From the NCBI GenBank assembly GCA_023101725.1, contig JALJCO010000135.1, forward strand, positions 1-64,000: a DNA stretch of 64,000 nucleotides, written 5' to 3'. The notes beneath the pieces are model-generated. The model was not told the origin of the DNA, ran no database searches, and saw nothing but the letters and a program-made list of their open reading frames with translations. Made by a program: the position numbers and the translations under genes. The stretch's first letter is position 1, and each line of letters opens with the position of its first letter. This document shows positions 1 to 12,692 of the stretch, piece by piece. The stretch comes from Atherinomorus stipes. Taxonomy: Eukaryota > Chordata > Actinopteri > Atheriniformes > Atherinidae.

Positions 1-1134
1 GTGGATGTTGCTTTCGGCTTTCCATTTTTCATATTAGAGTGATCGCAATACTGATCAATAAGATCTTCTGGGCTGATGGTATCTTCCTGCGTTTCCCTCC
101 AGGGTGTACCCTTCACTATATTGCTTTTTTGTTTGTTTGTTAATTTTACTGATTATCTATTATATTGGCAAATGTTAATAAGTTGAAGCCTTAAAGTTGC
201 TAACTCGCCTGGTTTGAATTGAATTGTCTACCGTCTATGGAGGAATTACGTCACTACAGCGTCATCACTTTAAAAAGTACTTCCATCTTTTAAAGATTGT
301 AAATAAATGCTCAAGCTTTTAAAAGTTCCCCAGATTAACATTAGAAAACAGGTGGATGGAGGAGACTCACATGCCAGAGTGGTTAAGATGACCTTCATCA
401 CTGCGAGTCCGTGACTTTCTCCCTGATAGTGGACTTGTGTTGTGCACGCAGCAACTCTGCTCTCTGCTTCCTCTGGACAGCAGTTATATTTCCAGCTAAC
501 CATGGCTGTAACTGACAGATTATAAGAGTTTGGGGGTGAGGCCAAATGATAGAGGAATGTGTCATGTTTCTTTGGAATTAAGGATGCTTTCACTTGGCAG
601 GGGGCTGAAAGTTGAACAAAATCAAGGTTGATACACAGAAAACTAAAAGTTGTCTGAAGACTCATACAAAAAGAGGTTTAATCTTCTCTGAGTTTGTGTT
701 CTGGATGTGATCTTTTTTTCAGCTGGACCATTCTTTTGTAAGTTTGGATTTATAATTATGGATAGTGCTGTGCTACAGTAGTTGTTGCGAGTTACGCTTA
801 CAAGTTACTAAATTCAAGAGGTAATTCAATTACTTTATTGATTATTTACACCAAAAAGTGATTTAAATAACTTTAGTTGCTTTCTTAAAAGAACAATCAT
901 GAATATGCTCCCATTAATTTCCTTATATAACTTAATTTCAGTGTTGAATGAATTTGATACAAACTAAAACACAGTCATTTTTTGACACTAATTTGTTAAA
1001 GTGAGTCTGGCAAATGATTTGAAAAGATAAATCAATAATCAAGAATAAAAAAATAACATAGCAGCAGCTCAAAAATTTGATCTGAGAAAGTTCAACATTA
1101 CAGCACACATTTAAAGTAGAATGTATGTTTTACT
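1..1134. other. No recognised feature (AT-rich)
   Basis: AT-rich sequence with only short open frames. The longest, 270-665 on the minus strand (131 codons), shows no domain or motif that I recognise and is not called a gene. The stretch ends at the TTAA that begins the next element. Confidence 0.6.
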
Positions 1135-1294
1135 TTAAAGGGGAAGTTCAGGGTTTTTGACATTGGGCCTCATTTACTGTACAAGTGAGCCAGGATGCCA
1201 CTTATCACTGGAGACAGTTTCAACATATTTCATTCAGTTATTCTAGTTCCAGGAGGTCGCCAGCGCTAATGCTAGTGTGAATCCATGGGAATCT

Positions 1295-1927
1295 TTCATT
1301 CAGGATGTTCATCTTGTCTTCAGTGTGATAAGCTTCTTGACTTTTTTTCTTTTTTTAAGACAAATTGTTTTAGGTGTTCTTACCTTGACAGTTTCGGCTG
1401 TCACTTCAGCCTTCATCAGAAGTTGTCGGACTTCCTGGTGTGACGTGTCTTATGTTGACAGGTGACCTGACCTTCTCACACTCCTTCTGGTGTTCTAATT
1501 TCCGCGTGATGAATGTCCGTCCAGTCTCTCCTACATGTTTTATTGCACAATTTGCATGAGATTTGGTATATTACATTCCATTTTTTTGTTTGCCGTTATT
1601 GTGTCTTTTGGCTGAACAAATTGTTGTCTTAACTTATGGTGGGGTTTTATGGCTGTGTTTATGGGTTCTGTAATTCCACTGACGTATGGTAGCATGATTA
1701 TTTCTCTGTTATTGGTTTTGCGTTTTTTTTGTTTTTTTTGTTTTATTTCAGTCCTTCTGTCTTTTTTCATTGTTTTTGGCTTGCTGTTTTCCTTTTTTAA
1801 TTGCCCATCTGTGGTATGGCAGTAAGTGAGTGCCTGTTCTTTGTGTTCCTCTTCTTCCTGTCTTTTTTTCTGATCTGTTATGATGCTGGTCCAGTTGTAC
1901 AGTGTTCTGACTACGGATTCCTACACA
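1295..1927 (-). pseudogene. Penelope-like retroelement, 3' fragment with GIY-YIG endonuclease remnant
   Basis: Read on the minus strand, the first part gives LPYVSGITEPI and then LRQQFVQPKD, the linker typical of Penelope-like elements between the reverse transcriptase and the endonuclease. After a frameshift near 1545 comes VGETGRTFITRKLEHQKE, the GIY-YIG type core. The reverse transcriptase is missing (5' truncation), the endonuclease is cut short, and frameshifts and stops make it non-functional. Family knowledge: these elements copy themselves through an RT plus a GIY-YIG nuclease. Direct copies of about 15 bp ending in GGAATCT (1279-1294 and 1928-1942) flank it and look like the target-site duplication. 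It sits inside the left arm of the TTAA transposon at 1139-2684. Confidence 0.85.
1379..1428 (-). ncRNA. Hammerhead ribozyme-like motif in the Penelope-like fragment
   Basis: On the minus strand CTGATGA is followed by a 5-bp stem (GGCTG / CAGCC) with loop AAGTGA and then GAAA, which is the hammerhead core with stem II. A short AC...GT pairing after GAAA could be stem III, followed by an A at the expected cleavage position. Stem I pairing is poor, so activity is doubtful. Hammerhead motifs are known from the terminal repeats of Penelope-like elements, which agrees with this position. Confidence 0.45.
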
Positions 1928-2688
1928 GATCAATAGGAATCTGTGAGCCTGTCATTAAAAACAATCTTAACCACTCCACAGAACATCTGAGGCAATTCAT
2001 TTATGACTGAAGACTATCCATGTAAATGCTGTGTTAATAGAATAATGTTGCAAATAAAACTAACCTGCATTTCGTTGCATTTTGATTGTTGCTGTTAAGA
2101 CACTTTACAAAGTTTAACTTCCTGTATTTGGCAGTGGAGTGATGTCATCTGCTGCTACGTGCATGAAGGAATTTGATTCCACAAATATACAGCCAAATCT
2201 ATGACCACGTCTGAAAGGCATGAGGATATGTCAGATTTTGAAGACGATTTCGAACTTTTTTCATCAAACTAACTCACCATATCTCTATGAACTGAAATAC
2301 ACTGACAAAGGTAGTAACACCACCCAGAAGCAAAGTGTATAATTCTGCAGCTGGTAAGAAAGTTCTTTCTGTAAATCTGTTCTGTAATGCAAAATTTGTC
2401 ATACAAGGCTAGTTTTACTTGTTTAACAAACAAATTTACTAGTTTAACACAGCATTCACACAGATAGGCTTGCTAATTTGCCTCGGATGTTCTGTGGAGT
2501 GGATAAGATTAGTTTAAATGGCAGGCTAGCAGATTCCTAATGACTCTCACTAGCATTAGCAGTGGCAACCTCCTGGAACTAGAATAACTGAATGAAATAT
2601 GTTGAAACTGTCTTCAGTGACAAGTAGTATCCTGGCTCACCTGTAAATGAGGCCCAATGTAAAAAAAAATCCTAAACTTCCTCTTTAA

Positions 2689-3041
2689 GTGCAAAAATTA
2701 AAGGAATTTCAGCAGCATACATGAAGCAATTACTTGTGTACTGTATACAGTATGTCCATGAAATATTCTGTAAAAAATAATATTCAGTCTTTTCCAAGCA
2801 ACACAATGCATCTTATGTACATCTTATGTAACTATGCAGGTTCTCATTTTCTCGTCATGAACATTGAACTCACCCTCCACTCCTGCAAAGCTTTTTCCGA
2901 TTGATGTTCCAGCCAGAACACATCCTCTCCAGTTAAAACCTCTTCTCCTTATCGTCATATACCAGTACACATCACCAGCAGAAATGATCAACGTTCCCAT
3001 TCATATCCACATGCCTCTGTCAGATGTCTCCATCTAATACA
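2689..3041. other. No recognised feature
   Basis: Unassigned sequence between two transposons. I see no coding frame, tandem repeat or inverted repeat of note. Confidence 0.5.
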
Positions 3042-3043
3042 TA

Positions 3044-3255
3044 CACTACTCACAAAAAGTTAGGGATATTTGGTTTGTTGTATGATGTCAGAATGAACCT
3101 ACAATCCGCTGCAACCTGTCCAAGTGATCTGAATTAGACTTTCTCTAAACTTTTAGATGCAGCATGTACATTGTTCAATGGTTAAATATGAACATTTTAT
3201 ATTTTCCTGAAATTATAACTGAAAGTCGAATATCCCTAACTTTTTGTGAGTTGTG
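3044..3255. mobile_element. Tc1/mariner-type MITE (212 bp)
   Basis: Inverted ends carry CTCACAAAAAGTTAGGGAT (left, after CACTA) and its complement at the right, directly flanked by TA on both sides (3042-3043 and 3256-3257). The small size, lack of coding capacity and TA target duplication are those of a mariner-type miniature element. Confidence 0.85.
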
Positions 3256-3266
3256 TATAACGCCTG

Positions 3267-3881
3267 TGTTACATGCAGAAGGGTTCCTGCATTTCCTTTT
3301 TTGCCTTTCAGCTCTGGTTAGAGGGCAATCTCCTGATTAGAGCCAATTTAGGGAGCTGCTCAGTGCTGACTCCCTATTGGTTGGCCAATTAGGAGCACAC
3401 CTGGAGGAAGTCTTTAAAGGCAGCAGGAGCTGCCACCTCGCTCTCTCTCTTTCCTCTTTCTGGCTTGGCAGTGAAGCAGGCAGCTGCAAACAGGTATGTG
3501 GTGGGGGGTTGTGGACCAGTTAGTTCGGGGGTACCCTATATGTCTGCACTTAGATAATTCTGTGTCTATTCCCACTAGACTTAGTGGTTGGTGCCACCTT
3601 ATGTATATGTTTTGATTAAGCCATTTCTTAGATAAGGTAGGTAGGTCTTTTGTTGTTTCTTTTGACCTCTAGATTAGATGTTGAGTTAGGTCTTGTTTTG
3701 TTATGTTTTCTTTTTGTTTGGCACAACCTCATGTCCCTTCCTCCCCCACAGCTAACAGCAGCTCATGATTTGGCTTCCATCACAGCCATAAATAAACATC
3801 TTTTTTAACTCCTATAACGCTTTGTCATTATTCCATTGTTGTTGGGTTGCACCCCCCCCCCTCTCGGGGGGGGCTGTAACA
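3267..3881 (+). mobile_element. Solo LTR (615 bp)
   Basis: Starts TGTTAC and ends GTAACA, perfect inverted termini, flanked by the 5-bp direct repeat GCCTG (3262-3266 and 3882-3886). Inside are CCAAT-type boxes around 3381-3390, a possible TATA-like CTTTAAAGG near 3414 and an AATAAA polyadenylation signal at 3791-3796, which set the orientation as plus. No internal coding region follows, so this is what is left after LTR-LTR recombination. I cannot tell Gypsy from retrovirus-like origin from the LTR alone. The C and G runs at 3851-3873 may hide length errors. Confidence 0.85.
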
Positions 3882-3944
3882 GCCTGTTACAGAACTTTCA
3901 TCAGCAATCCCACAACTGGACTCACCTGCATCATGAAACATGGC

Positions 3945-4805
3945 TCTTTTAAATGTCAGATCACTGTTAGATCACTGCATTGGCTCCCCTTGCATTTCAG
4001 GATAGATTTAAGGTTCTTTTAATGGTTTCTAAATGTCTTAATGGTCTTGGGCCTTCTTATTTATTGGACTTGCTTTTAAACTATGAACCCTTACGGACCC
4101 TGAGGTCTTCTGGTACCGGCCTTTTACTTTTTCCCAAAGTGAGAACTAAAACTCACGGCGAGGCCTCATTCCACCATTAAGGATTTTATTTGTATTAATC
4201 CCTTTAATATGTATTTTATTATCAATCTTTTATTTTTATTTATTTACTTATTTTGGTTTAACCCTAAACACTTTTAATTTCCCACAGTGTTTCCTCATGG
4301 GGATCCTTCACTCCAGGGGGAGCTTTGCCTGCTCGGTCTGGGGGGTAATGGCTGTGGTGGATGCCCTATGGTGTCTGGGGTCCTGCACCGCAGCCCTGCG
4401 GCTGTGGTGTGGACCCTGGCCTGTCCTGATCTGGGGGGTCCCTGCAGCTGGGCCCTATGTGGCTAGGGTGGGCTGGCTCCTGGTGCAAATGGATCCCCAA
4501 GATATCGTTTCCTCACAGCAGTGTCATGCCAGATGGATTTTCCTGTTAGAATCAGAATCAGAATCAGAATCAGAAAAGTTAGTGTTTTTATACCTGTTCA
4601 CTTAAGAGACAGAAAATAGGGGTTTGTAGTCAGGTGTTGAATTGGGAGGGGAGTTGGGTGTGTGCATGTGTGTGTTATATACTTGGATCTGTAAAGGCTT
4701 GTTTTTATTTGAATTTGCATTTGTTTCTATTATGTCAATCACTTTGTGTTGCCTTTTAATGATATGAAAAGTGCTTTATAAATAAAGCTTGATTTGATTT
4801 GATAC
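3945..4805 (+). pseudogene. L2-type LINE ORF2 3' end and tail
   Basis: The plus strand gives LHWLPLHFRIDLR, a +1 shift, then CLNGLGPSYLLDLLLNYEP and LRSSGTGLLLFPKVRTKT, the C-terminal region of fish L2 LINE ORF2. Coding similarity stops near 4175. A GC-rich segment at about 4290-4545 is not recognised; it contains an open frame (4297-4605) without family features. An (AGAATC)n tract lies at 4548-4575. The far end, GTGCTTTATAAATAAAGC followed by TTGAT repeats at 4783-4803, is a typical L2 3' tail. The part between may be a separate insertion. It is 5'-truncated and non-functional. Confidence 0.75.
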
Positions 4806-4957
4806 AGTAAATGTGAAATGTAACAGACGTGTTGCTGTTACTAAATGTTTTTGTTACATAGATTTTTTCACCTTTGTTTGCTGTAAATGCAGACAGTGAG
4901 AAAGAACAGGACCCCCATACTTTGAAAATTAAACCAATTCCAAATATATTTAAGACC

Positions 4958-4958
<1 letters not shown>

Positions 4959-4994
<36 letters not shown>
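4959..4994. repeat. (TA)n microsatellite
   Basis: About 17 uninterrupted AT/TA dinucleotides. Confidence 0.95.
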
Positions 4995-4997
<3 letters not shown>

Positions 4998-5034
4998 ATC
5001 ACATATAATTAAAGTATGTTTCATTTTCATGTTC

Positions 5035-5398
5035 ATATTGCTAAAATTGGGGACATGCTGTCTCAGAATGATGCACAAAAACTAGTCCATGTGTTTGCTA
5101 ATTCAAGATTGGACTACTGCAGTTCCTTAAGGGCTGCCCCAAATATGCCCTAAAAAGTCTCCAGCTGATCTACGATGCTGCAGCGATGGTTCTGATGAGA
5201 ACCAGCAAGAGAGATCAACTTTCTCCAGTTCTAGCTTCTCTTCATGGTTTTCAGTTAAATCCAGGATAGAATTTAAAATTCTTCTCCTCACATACAGTAT
5301 AAAGCTCTCCATGACCAAGCTCAATTGTATATTAGAGATCTCATAGTTCCATATAATACAAGCACTTTGCGCTCAGACTGCAGCCCTACTTGTTGTTC
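5035..5398 (+). pseudogene. L2-type LINE ORF2 fragment, first part (interrupted)
   Basis: Reading frames give HIAKIGDMLSQNDAQKLVHV and SRLDYCSS, then SRIEFKILLLTY, the region after the reverse transcriptase of a teleost L2 LINE. Stops and shifts are frequent. The coding sequence breaks off exactly at the TAA of a Harbinger MITE (5402-5946) and the Tc1 element (5959-7554), and resumes at 7557. This lineage differs from the L2 copy at 3945, which has a different C-terminal consensus. Confidence 0.85.
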
Positions 5399-5401
5399 TA
5401 A

Positions 5402-5946
5402 GGGTGCGTTCACACTCCGGTTGTTTGGTCCGCTTTAAATAGACCGTGGTCCGATTCCACGGATAGTCTGCTTCATTTGGTGCAGTCTAACCACCAACTG
5501 CATCCTGGTGCGCACCAAAGAAGAAGACTTGCAAACAGACTATTGGACTATCCAGCACACAGACACCCAGCACAGCTACAGTGTAATGGAAGTTATGTTT
5601 GTCAATTGCAGTAAAGCATCAAGAAGTAGAGGGAAGTGGGGTAGATTATCGTTTGGGTCAGAGAGAAAACAAAGCAAACAGCGTGTGTTGGAAGAAGCCA
5701 AGGTAAAAACAACAATGAAAAACAACAGGAAAATGTGTAGACAGAGACCGTTTTCTTCTTCTTCCTGCTTCTTCATCATTGATCAGCAAGCAGTTTTTTT
5801 TTTAAACTATAGTGGTTTAATCAGGCCATTGGTCCGCTTCGGTTACTGCAGTTTGAACGCAAACCAAAGCAAAGAAATGTGAATTTTTTCAGAAATCCCT
5901 GCCCAATCAGACCGAGTCCCTGGACTATCCTGGTGTGAATGCACCC
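5402..5946. mobile_element. PIF/Harbinger-type MITE (545 bp)
   Basis: Left end GGGTGCGTTCACACTCCGG and right end GGTGTGAATGCACCC are inverted copies, and TAA lies directly outside both (5399-5401 and 5947-5949). A three-base TWA target duplication is the mark of PIF/Harbinger elements. The 124-codon frame inside (5508-5882) has no transposase motif. It is inserted in an L2 LINE fragment. Confidence 0.8.
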
Positions 5947-5958
5947 TAAGAGTCTCTA

Positions 5959-7554
<1,596 letters not shown>

Positions 7555-7556
7555 TA

Positions 7557-7745
7557 AGTGCGAAATGGGAGGCAGAGCCTTTGGCTTTCAGGCCCCTCAC
7601 TTCTGGAACCAGCTTTCAGTTTGGGTTTGGAAGGAACACACCCTTTCTACCTTTAATTAAGATCAGGCTTAAAACCCTCCTTTTTGATACAGTAAATCAT
7701 ATAGTAAGGGTTGGTTATCCCTTAGCTATGCTGCCATAGGCTTAG
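7557..7745 (+). pseudogene. L2-type LINE ORF2 fragment, second part
   Basis: Continues the LINE interrupted at 5398. Frames give CEMGGRAFGFQAPHFWNQLS and then IRLKTLLFD, the conserved last residues of ORF2, followed by 3' UTR-like sequence to about 7745. The join across both insertions restores the expected order of the LINE, showing that the LINE was there first. Confidence 0.85.
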
Positions 7746-8097
7746 ACCCTTTTCACATGGTGTGCTTGGGCACAGGCACATTTGACCACAAATTATGTCC
7801 ATGTGAAAGCAAACGGGGGGGAAAAATGCTCCCCCCCTTGGAGCATTTTTCCGGGCAAAGCTTTCCCTTTTCATAAAGAAAAAAACACATTTTTGGCAAT
7901 CGTTGCTCATATCTGTGACATTCCGTGTTTATAATAAACTCTGTTTTTAATGTTCAATTCCGTGATTCTGTCCGTGATTCCGTGATCGCGGATTTCACAG
8001 GGTTCTATATAGACTATGTTTAATTTATCCTAACCGGGCCACGCCTGGTGTTTATGGATCATGTTCACATATGGTTTCTTCTATGCTTGATAGAACT
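7746..8097. other. Unassigned, with a short hairpin
   Basis: No gene seen. A perfect 13-bp inverted repeat, GGAAAAATGCTCC at 7820-7832 and its complement at 7840-7852, could form a hairpin. TCCGTGATTC-like units repeat at 7958-7987. Confidence 0.5.
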
Positions 8098-8101
8098 TTA
8101 A

Positions 8102-9241
8102 AGGAGCCCTATCATGAAAAATGGACTTTTAAGAGCTTTTCAGCATGTCACTGTGTTATTTCCTCATAAAAAAACTTCATTTAAGTCATTTTTTTCTTCA
8201 TTTGTGCATATTTGCGTAATATATTTGAATATTCAGGCATAGCTATTGCTTCCTTAACATAACTGACTGACACCGGTATACGCAACGAGGTGGCACCGAT
8301 CACGAAGCGTCAAATACACATGCGCAGCATCGTAGCAAGACGCCCTCTTTGTTCAACAGAAACTCTTAGAGAATCCCAACCTATACACACTCTCTGAGGA
8401 AGAAACTAACAACCTGCAGGAAGATTTCCTCACAGACAAGCAGCCATCAGCTAACAGACGTTTGCTCCAGAGTTCAGGAGAAAAGCTTTTTTTTTGGTTT
8501 TTTTTTAACCTCTAGAGGACGGCAAGTTGGGAGAAATGTGATTGCGTTCGGGGTGGACATTTATTTGTTGTACTGGACAAATCAACTTGCCAGAAGTGGT
8601 TGGATTTTATCATCAGGAGCAGAAAAAAAAAAACTCAACTTTGTGTGTGAACTTCACTCCTGACAACTTCATGAATCTCGGGCAGTAAAGTGCTTTTTCT
8701 CGGGGATTACTACTGAAACCTGACGCAGTTCCACCATAAAAACGCCTTACAGACAGACAACAGCACCAGTGAGTGAAAAAATGTCTCTCAGCTCAATGCT
8801 TAGCCAATGCCCATGATTTGTTTGCTAATGTACTTACTTGTCAGGGTCTCTGTGGTACTGCGTGTACTTCAAACTCCATATCAGACTCTGGGTCGAGCGC
8901 AGACAGCTCCATAACAGGCTGCTCCATTTTATCCCGTCGATCAGAGTCCGATTATCCATCAATGTTTACAAATAACGTCCATGTGAGTGCTGGTGCCGGT
9001 GTTAAAAACAATTCTGTGACCCTTCAGAATCTGTGTCTCTTCCAGGGCGACGTCATGAAATGGGCGTTCAGGGGTGGTTCAGAGCAGTCAGCCATCTTTC
9101 TTCTGTGTTGGAAATTAGACACTTAAAAAAAAACTAATATTTAACACCAAATTAGTTTCTATAGTAGCGATGGGAACACATTTAGCTTATAAATGCCTGT
9201 ATTTGACTTTTGGAACGTTTGAAAAGCATGATACAGCTCCT
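8102..9241 (+). mobile_element. TTAA family A, copy 1 (1.14 kb)
   Basis: Flanked by TTAA (8098-8101, 9242-9245). Left end AGGAGCCCTATCATGAAAAA, right end (other strand) AGGAGCTGTATCATGCTTTT: closely matching inverted termini. No transposase is encoded; the 117-codon frame at 8773-9126 is not shared as an intact frame by the other copies. Same family at 18524, 23129 and 30621. TTAA targets suit piggyBac or Kolobok-like transposases acting in trans. Confidence 0.9.
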
Positions 9242-9245
9242 TTAA

Positions 9246-10565
9246 TGACCATATATGGACAAGTTTGCATGACAGAAAGAGCTGCCTGGTAGATATTAGT
9301 TGGCCTCAAGTGTCAAGTTTAGTTTTAAAAAAAAAAAAGGAAAAATACCAGAAATGAATTTTCCAATGATTTGACAGGTCTTTTAAACTCATGATCACAA
9401 GTTTAGGGTGACCAATACCCCTATCCAAACACACTGAAAGACTGAACTGGGGTCAGTTCTTACATAGATAACACCCAATTTTTGTCAAGTGCTGTGAGCA
9501 GCAGAACTTAAGACCAAAACAAACACATTCAAAATGAAAGGGAAACGTCAGGTCATGAGTCTGTGAAGTTCAGATAAAGCAGGCCTATTTAGGCATGCAT
9601 CATAGGCATGCATCTCTGTTTGTTAAGGATGAAAATATCACAAATGAAAGTTTGAATTTGATGTGTACAAAGGGTTATTTATTATTCTGAGCATTTTAAC
9701 AGTAAACAAGCCTGTGCTACAATTACTGACACAAGTAGTGGTAAAGTTGGAGTTAGGATCCATTTCAAATGCCATTCACCCCTAATCCATCAATAAATCA
9801 TCAAACACAAGCAACTTGGGTTTGATGCTCAAAGTCCTACAGTTTGTTTTTGTTCCATCCTTGGCTTTGTGACACCTCATCAGAGTCCTGCACTCTTCCA
9901 AACAACAGCTGCCGGTGGTCCCACAGGCCAGGTACAAAAATAATAGGTATAAATAAAATGTAATTGACTGATTGATTGAAATTCAGCTTCACTCATCATT
10001 CTTTCTGTTAACCATCACTAACCATTTGCTGATATCCTGCCTATTTCTTCTACTACAATGATTGTTATTATATCATTTAGACAGTAATGACAGTATTCAT
10101 ATTTATTTTATCTTGTAATCATTTGATATTATTATTGTAGCGTCACCATGTATGATATTAAAATTAATATTTCTATTAATATAAATACTAACATAGCCTC
10201 GGAGCACCACCTTACTTATTTGATATGTAATGGAAGCAAGGAAAACCATTAACATCTTAAATCAATTGACCTTTCATGATACATCAGAAAAACCACAAAC
10301 AACGACTAGTTAAGATAATACGGAGTATTTATTAACTAGTCTACAAACTACATGGGATAAAGTATGTACAAGATATATACAAGAAATCATCAGTTACCTC
10401 AGTTAATTAATAAATGTTCAAAGACAAGGAAGGAAGGATTTCTTAATCCAACTAAACAAAGTTAAACTGGGTCTGGTAAACCGTAGGCCTGGATTAATTC
10501 ACTATCACCACCTTCTTGTGACATCAGATCATATTTCATAGCAAATGAGAGGGACTTCTCAGAGG
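9246..10565. other. No recognised gene
   Basis: AT-rich, non-coding. A possible LINE tail (AATAAAATG then TTGA-type repeats) lies at 9935-9985. GGCATGCATC occurs twice at 9591-9613 in a small direct repeat. Nothing else is recognised. Confidence 0.5.
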
Positions 10566-11304
10566 TTCAGCTTGGCTAAGATGATTGACTCACGCCTTGG
10601 CTTCTGCTGGACTGTTCCCTAATCCTTTGGAAGATTGTCAGGTGGATGGCCCCCAAAAATCTTCCCGATCTCCTGGAAGTTCGTCCGGCTCTCTGCGGGC
10701 TGTCAGCCCAGTGGTAGTTCTGGTTCGTCCTCTCTCTCATCCGTCTCCCGAGACGTGCAACTTCAGGACTGATGTCACGGGATGGTTGATAGCAATGGAG
10801 GAGCCTGGGTCCACACTCTAGATCATTTCGCTTGTGTGGCAGAGCTGTACGGCAGGCCAAGCGATGCTTGGACAGATGTTGGTCAGAGCACCATAACAAC
10901 CGACAGACCCATAAGTTCCTTCTCCAAGGCAAAGCCAACAGGTCCCCCTTGAAGCACACCTGGACACAGTTCACCAGCAACAGAGAGAGAGCGAATTAAT
11001 ATTCACAATATATTTAACAGAGATAAAGCTTAAACACTAGAGTGCAGTTACCTAGACACAGTTCACCAGCAACAGAGAGAAAAAACATTTCCATATAACG
11101 GGTCCGTACTGGACCCGCGGCTGAAGCACATAATCATGAACGGATCCGTTATGGATCCAGGGCAAAGGTGCAGCTACAGCTTTAGGTCTGCCTTTGCTCT
11201 GCCTAACATCAGAGTTTCCAGTCAGAATGCGGATCATCAGCGGATCCATTCCGCTGTGCAAGAGGACTCCTACATGACTGTGCAAGGCGGATCCGTGGCA
11301 AACA
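10566..11304. other. Unassigned GC-richer segment with direct repeat and GGATCC palindromes
   Basis: A 134-codon minus frame (10576-10980) has no family that I recognise. About 30 bp including ACACAGTTCACCAGCAACAG is repeated directly at 10963-10990 and 11054-11082. Between 11100 and 11290 several palindromes centred on GGATCC or GGTCC recur (ACGGATCCGT, TATGGATCCAG, GCGGATCCATTC, GCGGATCCGTGG). It may be the remains of an unknown element upstream of the Tc1 fragment. Confidence 0.4.
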
Positions 11305-12096
11305 GAGAGCTTCATGGAATGGGTTTCCGTGGTTGAGCAGCTGCATCCAAGCCATACATCACCAAGGACAACACAAAGTGTGGGAGGCAGTGGTGTAAAG
11401 TACACCGCCACTGGAGTCTAGACCAATGGAAGCGTTCTCTGGAATGATGAATCGCGCTTCTCCATCTGGCAATCTGATGGACAAGTTTGGGTTTGGGCGG
11501 TTGCCAGGAGAACGGTACGTGTCTGCATTATGTCAAGAGTAAAGTTTGTTGGGGGTTGGATTATGGTGTGGGGTTGTTTTTCGGGAGCTGGGCTTGGCCT
11601 ATTAGGTCCAGTAAAAAAAACTCTGAATGCTTCAGCATACTAAGACATTTTGGACAATTCCATGCTTCCAACTTTGTGGGAACAGTTTGGAGCTGGCCCC
11701 TTCCTCTTCCAACATGACTGTGCACCAGTGCACAAAGCTGGTCCATAAAGACATGGATGCAGAGTCTGGTGTGGAGGAACTTGACTGGCCTGCACAGACT
11801 CCTGACCTCAACCCCATAGAACACCTTTGGGATGAATTAGAGTGGAGATCGAGAGCCAGGCCTTCTCATCCAACATCATTGTGTGACCTCACAAATGAGC
11901 TTCTGGAAGAATGGTCAAAAATTCCCATAAACACACTCCTAAACCTTGTGGACAGCCTTCCCAGAAGAGATGAAGCTGTTCTAGCTGCAAAGGGGGGACC
12001 AACATCATATTGAACCAGGTGGATTGGGAATGGGATGTCACTTAAGCTCATATGTGAGTCTCGGCCAGTGAGTGAATAGTTTTGGCAATATAGGGT
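11305..12096 (+). pseudogene. Tc1 transposase pseudogene, 5'-truncated
   Basis: From about 11305 the sequence matches the middle and end of a common teleost Tc1 transposase. Readable parts are FGRLPGERYVSALC, then in another frame VEELDWPAQTPDLNPIEHLW with the catalytic E, and KIPINTLLNLVDSLPRR up to the stop at 12013. The DNA-binding domain is absent, and there are at least three frameshifts. The right end, TTTTGGCAATATAGGGTTA at about 12078-12096, resembles the Tc1 inverted terminus; no left terminus is present. It cannot make transposase. Confidence 0.88.
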
Positions 12097-12345
12097 TACC
12101 TTTTTTTAAACAAGTTGCTACATGTGACTAGTCTCTATTTCATCATGTTTTTATCATGTTTTTTAAAATCTAGATTCTGCAGTTATTTTGAAAGACACCT
12201 TGATTTTAGTTTCTACTTCAGCCAGCAGAGAGCAGCATTTTCCAGAACAACATGGCCTGTGCTTTAGATTTGAAAGGATTGATAATACAGTGGTATTGTC
12301 CTGCTTTTGACCCCAATAAATGAGTGCCCACCTCAAAAATAGCTG
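12097..12345. other. No recognised feature
   Basis: Short AT-rich spacer between two Tc1 remnants; nothing recognised. Confidence 0.45.
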
Positions 12346-12692
12346 GAATACACCAGATACACAAATCCCTGTGTGTGAACACAGTTTACCATGAAATCGA
12401 CAAATGCAGTTTAAAGTTTTATCATGTAAAGGAGGAGATAATGAACAGGATCCATAATCATCTTCTCTGGATCAAAGCTCGTTTAAAATGATCTTAGGCA
12501 AAGTGGAAAACTGTCCTATGGTCATAGTAATCAAAGAAAATCAAATCTAATAGCAGTCAAAATCTAAAATTGTTTTTTGAAATCATAGACTTCATGTCCT
12601 GCAGACTAAAGAGGAGAGGGAGCATCCGGCTTATCAGTGGACAGTTGAAAAGCTGCATCTCTGATGGGATGGGGTTGCATTAGTGTCTGACG

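Larger units (their letters stand above)
1139..2684. mobile_element. Non-autonomous TTAA-target DNA transposon with long inverted repeats
   Basis: TTAA at 1135-1138 and 2685-2688 brackets the element. The ends are inverted copies: AGGGGAAGTTCAGGG at the left and AGAGGAAGTTTAGG read from the right on the other strand. Similarity runs inward for about 300 bp once the insertion at 1295-1927 is removed (1139-1294 plus 1943-2075 against about 2380-2684). No transposase is present. A 23-codon acidic frame from the ATG at 2201 (SERHEDMSDFEDDFELF) could be a leftover transposase start or chance. The target site fits piggyBac, Kolobok or related superfamilies; I cannot decide among them. Confidence 0.75.

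Noticed and set aside
4297..4605. 102-codon plus frame in GC-rich DNA
   Set aside because: Trp/Gly-rich composition follows from GC content; it ends in the AGAATC microsatellite.
10576..10980. 134-codon minus frame as a gene
   Set aside because: No recognisable domain, no supporting splice or promoter context and atypical Arg/Ser-rich composition; left unassigned.
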